A program made the translations under genes and the position numbers. 64,000 bases of DNA, from positions 62,001 to 126,000 of the forward strand of contig NZ_CP110389.1 of NCBI RefSeq assembly GCF_026015985.1, read 5' to 3'. This document shows positions 62,425 to 64,000 of this stretch, one piece after another. Below the pieces are notes generated by a model that did not search any database, was not told the origin of the DNA, and saw only the letters and a list, made by a program, of their open reading frames with translations. The DNA is from Rhodopseudomonas sp. P2A-2r. Lineage in GTDB: Bacteria > Pseudomonadota > Alphaproteobacteria > Rhizobiales > Xanthobacteraceae. How positions within the stretch are numbered: the first letter of the stretch is position 1; every line of letters starts with the position of its first letter.

Positions 62425-63540
62425 ATGACGTCATTTCCGATGATTGATCTCGCGCTGAAGGCCGGCACGGTGGCGCTGCTGCTGTTGCTGACCACGCTGC
62501 TGCTGCGCGACAGCCGCGGCGTGGCCGGACGGCTGGCGGCCGCGCTGGCACTGGGCGCCGCGGCCCATGCGGTCAGTGCAGGATTTGTTGCGCCGGTTGC
62601 CGCATGGCGCGCACCGCTGATCGCGCTGTCCACCGGCAACGTCGTGGTGCTGTGGCTGTTCACACGGGCGCTGTTCGACGACGGCTTCGCGCTGCGAAGG
62701 TGGCATGCGCTGCCATGGGCGGCGATGGTCGCGCTCAGCCTGGTCGACTGCCTGCTGCTGGTGCCCGACCATCTCCGGCTCGCACAGGTACTTGGCACCG
62801 CACTGAACATCGCCGCGCTGGGCTTCATCGCGCTGGCAGTGGCGCAGGCCGTCTCCTCCTGGCGGGCCGACCTGGTCGAAGGCCGTCGCCGGCTGCGACT
62901 GGCCGTCGTGGTCGCGGCCACCGCCTATGGCGCCATCAATGCCGTCATGCAGCTCGCCTGGTTCGGTCGCGCCGGCGCCGACATGGCCACGACCGTCAAC
63001 GCCGCACTGCTCGCCGCAGTTGTCGCCGGCATGGCCCTGGCACTGACGCGGATCGATGGCCGCGACCTGTTCGCCGCGCCGGCGATGCCGCGATCGGTTG
63101 CCGATGCGCCGCGGGAGATTCGCAGCGACCTCGCCGACGCCGCCGATCAAAAGATGCTCGCAGCATTGAACCGGCTGATGACCAATGACCGCATCTATCG
63201 CCACGAGAACGTCACCATCGGATCGCTGGCCACCCGGCTCGCCGTGCCCGAATACAAATTGCGGCGGCTGATCAACCAGCGACTGGGCCACCGCAACTTC
63301 AATGTCTTTCTCAACGACCACCGCATCGCCGAAGTGAAGGCCGCACTGGCCGACCCGACCCAGGCCGCGGTGCCGGTCATCACCATCGCCATGGATGCCG
63401 GCTTTCAGTCGCTGGGACCGTTCAACCGCGCGTTTAAGGCCGCGACAGGACTGACCCCCACCGACTATCGCCGCCGCCATGCGGTCCCCGCGCCACCGCC
63501 CACACCATTGCAATTGAAAGAGAATTTCAGAATCGGCTAG
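62425..63540 (+). CDS. AraC-family regulator with N-terminal membrane domain
   Basis: 371-residue protein. The first about 215 residues form six to seven hydrophobic segments (IDLALKAGTVALLLLLTTLL onward). The C-terminal AraC-type domain (about 250-355) has two helix-turn-helix motifs (IGSLATRLAVPEYKLRRLIN; TIAMDAGFQSLGPFNRAFKA) and the ending TGLTPTDYRRRH. Such membrane-tethered AraC proteins probably sense an envelope or external signal. The ATG is at 62425-62427; it is divergent from the DUF1080 gene with 111 bp between, and the proline-rich tail is short. Target genes unknown. Confidence 0.92.
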   Translation: MTSFPMIDLALKAGTVALLLLLTTLLLRDSRGVAGRLAAALALGAAAHAVSAGFVAPVAAWRAPLIALSTGNVVVLWLFTRALFDDGFALRRWHALPWAAMVALSLVDCLLLVPDHLRLAQVLGTALNIAALGFIALAVAQAVSSWRADLVEGRRRLRLAVVVAATAYGAINAVMQLAWFGRAGADMATTVNAALLAAVVAGMALALTRIDGRDLFAAPAMPRSVADAPREIRSDLADAADQKMLAALNRLMTNDRIYRHENVTIGSLATRLAVPEYKLRRLINQRLGHRNFNVFLNDHRIAEVKAALADPTQAAVPVITIAMDAGFQSLGPFNRAFKAATGLTPTDYRRRHAVPAPPPTPLQLKENFRIG

Positions 63541-63645
63541 CCGCGCCCGATTTTCCGGCTGCACGATTTCGAATTCGGCGAGCCGCCGATGCCGCGCTCG
63601 GGCCTGCTCCGTGCACCGCAGTGGTGCGGATGACCGGAGCAGGCC

Positions 63646-64000
63646 ATGACCCGACAACGACAGATCACAATCTTCGCCGCCGTCTCGGCGCTGGGTGCGC
63701 TCACCTGGGCCGCCGCCCGCGCGCAGGACGCACCGCGCATCGCCACCGGCTTCGTCGCCCATACCTTGTGTTCGGCGGCCTTCGTGTCCGGCGTCGATCC
63801 CGACGCGGCCTATGCGGAAACCCTGGAGGCCATGCCCGGCGTCGGGCTGATCGGCTGGGCGCTTCGTTACAATGTCGACCGCGACCGCCGCGAGGTGACC
63901 AGCACCCTGCTCGGCGGCAGCCGCAGCCGCGCGGTCGAGCGCGCCGGGCTCGGTTGTCGCCTCGTCGATGAGGGGAATCCGCCGCGGCAACGCCGCTGCC
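63646..64000 (+). CDS. Serine hydrolase (beta-lactamase family), N-terminal part (cut by window edge)
   Basis: First 118 residues of an exported protein. Signal peptide TRQRQITIFAAVSALGALTW ends near ARAQD. It is followed by ATGFVAHTLCSAAFVSGVDPD, ALRYNVDRDRREVTSTLLGG and ERAGLGCRLVDEG, the start seen in 6-aminohexanoate-hydrolase-like serine hydrolases of this bacterial group. The catalytic SXXK would lie beyond the right edge. ATG 63646 follows GGAGCAGGCC. A GC-rich inverted segment (GCCTGCTCC / GGAGCAGGC, 63602-63644) lies directly in front and could hide the ribosome-binding site. Confidence 0.75.
   Translation, partial: MTRQRQITIFAAVSALGALTWAAARAQDAPRIATGFVAHTLCSAAFVSGVDPDAAYAETLEAMPGVGLIGWALRYNVDRDRREVTSTLLGGSRSRAVERAGLGCRLVDEGNPPRQRRC

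Overview
The window looks like chromosomal DNA of a GC-rich alphaproteobacterium of the Bradyrhizobium/Rhodopseudomonas/Tardiphaga/Afipia group (Nitrobacteraceae). The grounds are the protein family variants (Fur, Nfu, DUF2336 protein, PraR-like regulator, Bug-type receptor), the order of the core genes, a cbb3 oxidase gene behind a FixK/FNR palindrome, and two families of intergenic palindromes that I recall from this group. I saw no rRNA, tRNA, CRISPR array or prophage.

Layout. 1-8.4 kb: start of ccoN (cut by the left edge), a small NTF2-fold protein, a Bug-type binding protein, a MacAB/LolCD-like export operon, a universal stress protein, an amino-acid permease and a glutathione transferase. 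8.45-9.6 kb: an IS30-family element inside an intergenic palindrome. 9.6-14 kb: an oxidative-stress block (katG divergent from oxyR, then an exported superoxide dismutase). 14.2-25.2 kb: the ribosome/transcription operon rimP-nusA-ylxR-infB-rbfA-truB-rpsO-pnp on the minus strand, with a promoter and an apparent attenuator in front of rimP. 25.3-36.3 kb: DUF2336 gene, trmB, a PraR-like regulator, and the minus-strand chain tsaB-rimI-fur-HAD / miaB-phoH-ybeY-corC-lnt. 36.7-45.7 kb: soluble PAS chemoreceptor, Nfu scaffold, second stress protein, trpS, murJ, adenosine-kinase-like gene, serine hydrolase, small hypothetical. 45.8-57.5 kb: carbon and energy genes (gabD-like, PEP synthase, two glycoside hydrolases, Pfk-2-type kinase, BacA/SbmA-like membrane protein, SulP transporter). 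57.6-64 kb: purC, pirin, hybrid histidine kinase, DUF1080 protein, AraC regulator, and a serine hydrolase cut by the right edge.

Two points stand out. First, sites with the FixK/FNR core TTGA-N6-TCAA lie in front of ccoN, PEP synthase, the divergent glycoside-hydrolase pair and the BacA-like gene, with a one-mismatch relative before the first stress protein. This suggests that an oxygen-responsive regulator ties respiration, stress proteins and carbohydrate/PEP metabolism together. Second, nine genes, including purC, truB and miaB, carry a single-base frameshift. Eight of the nine are explained by one base missing from a homopolymer run, so the sequence probably contains systematic run-length errors and these genes are probably intact in the living cell.
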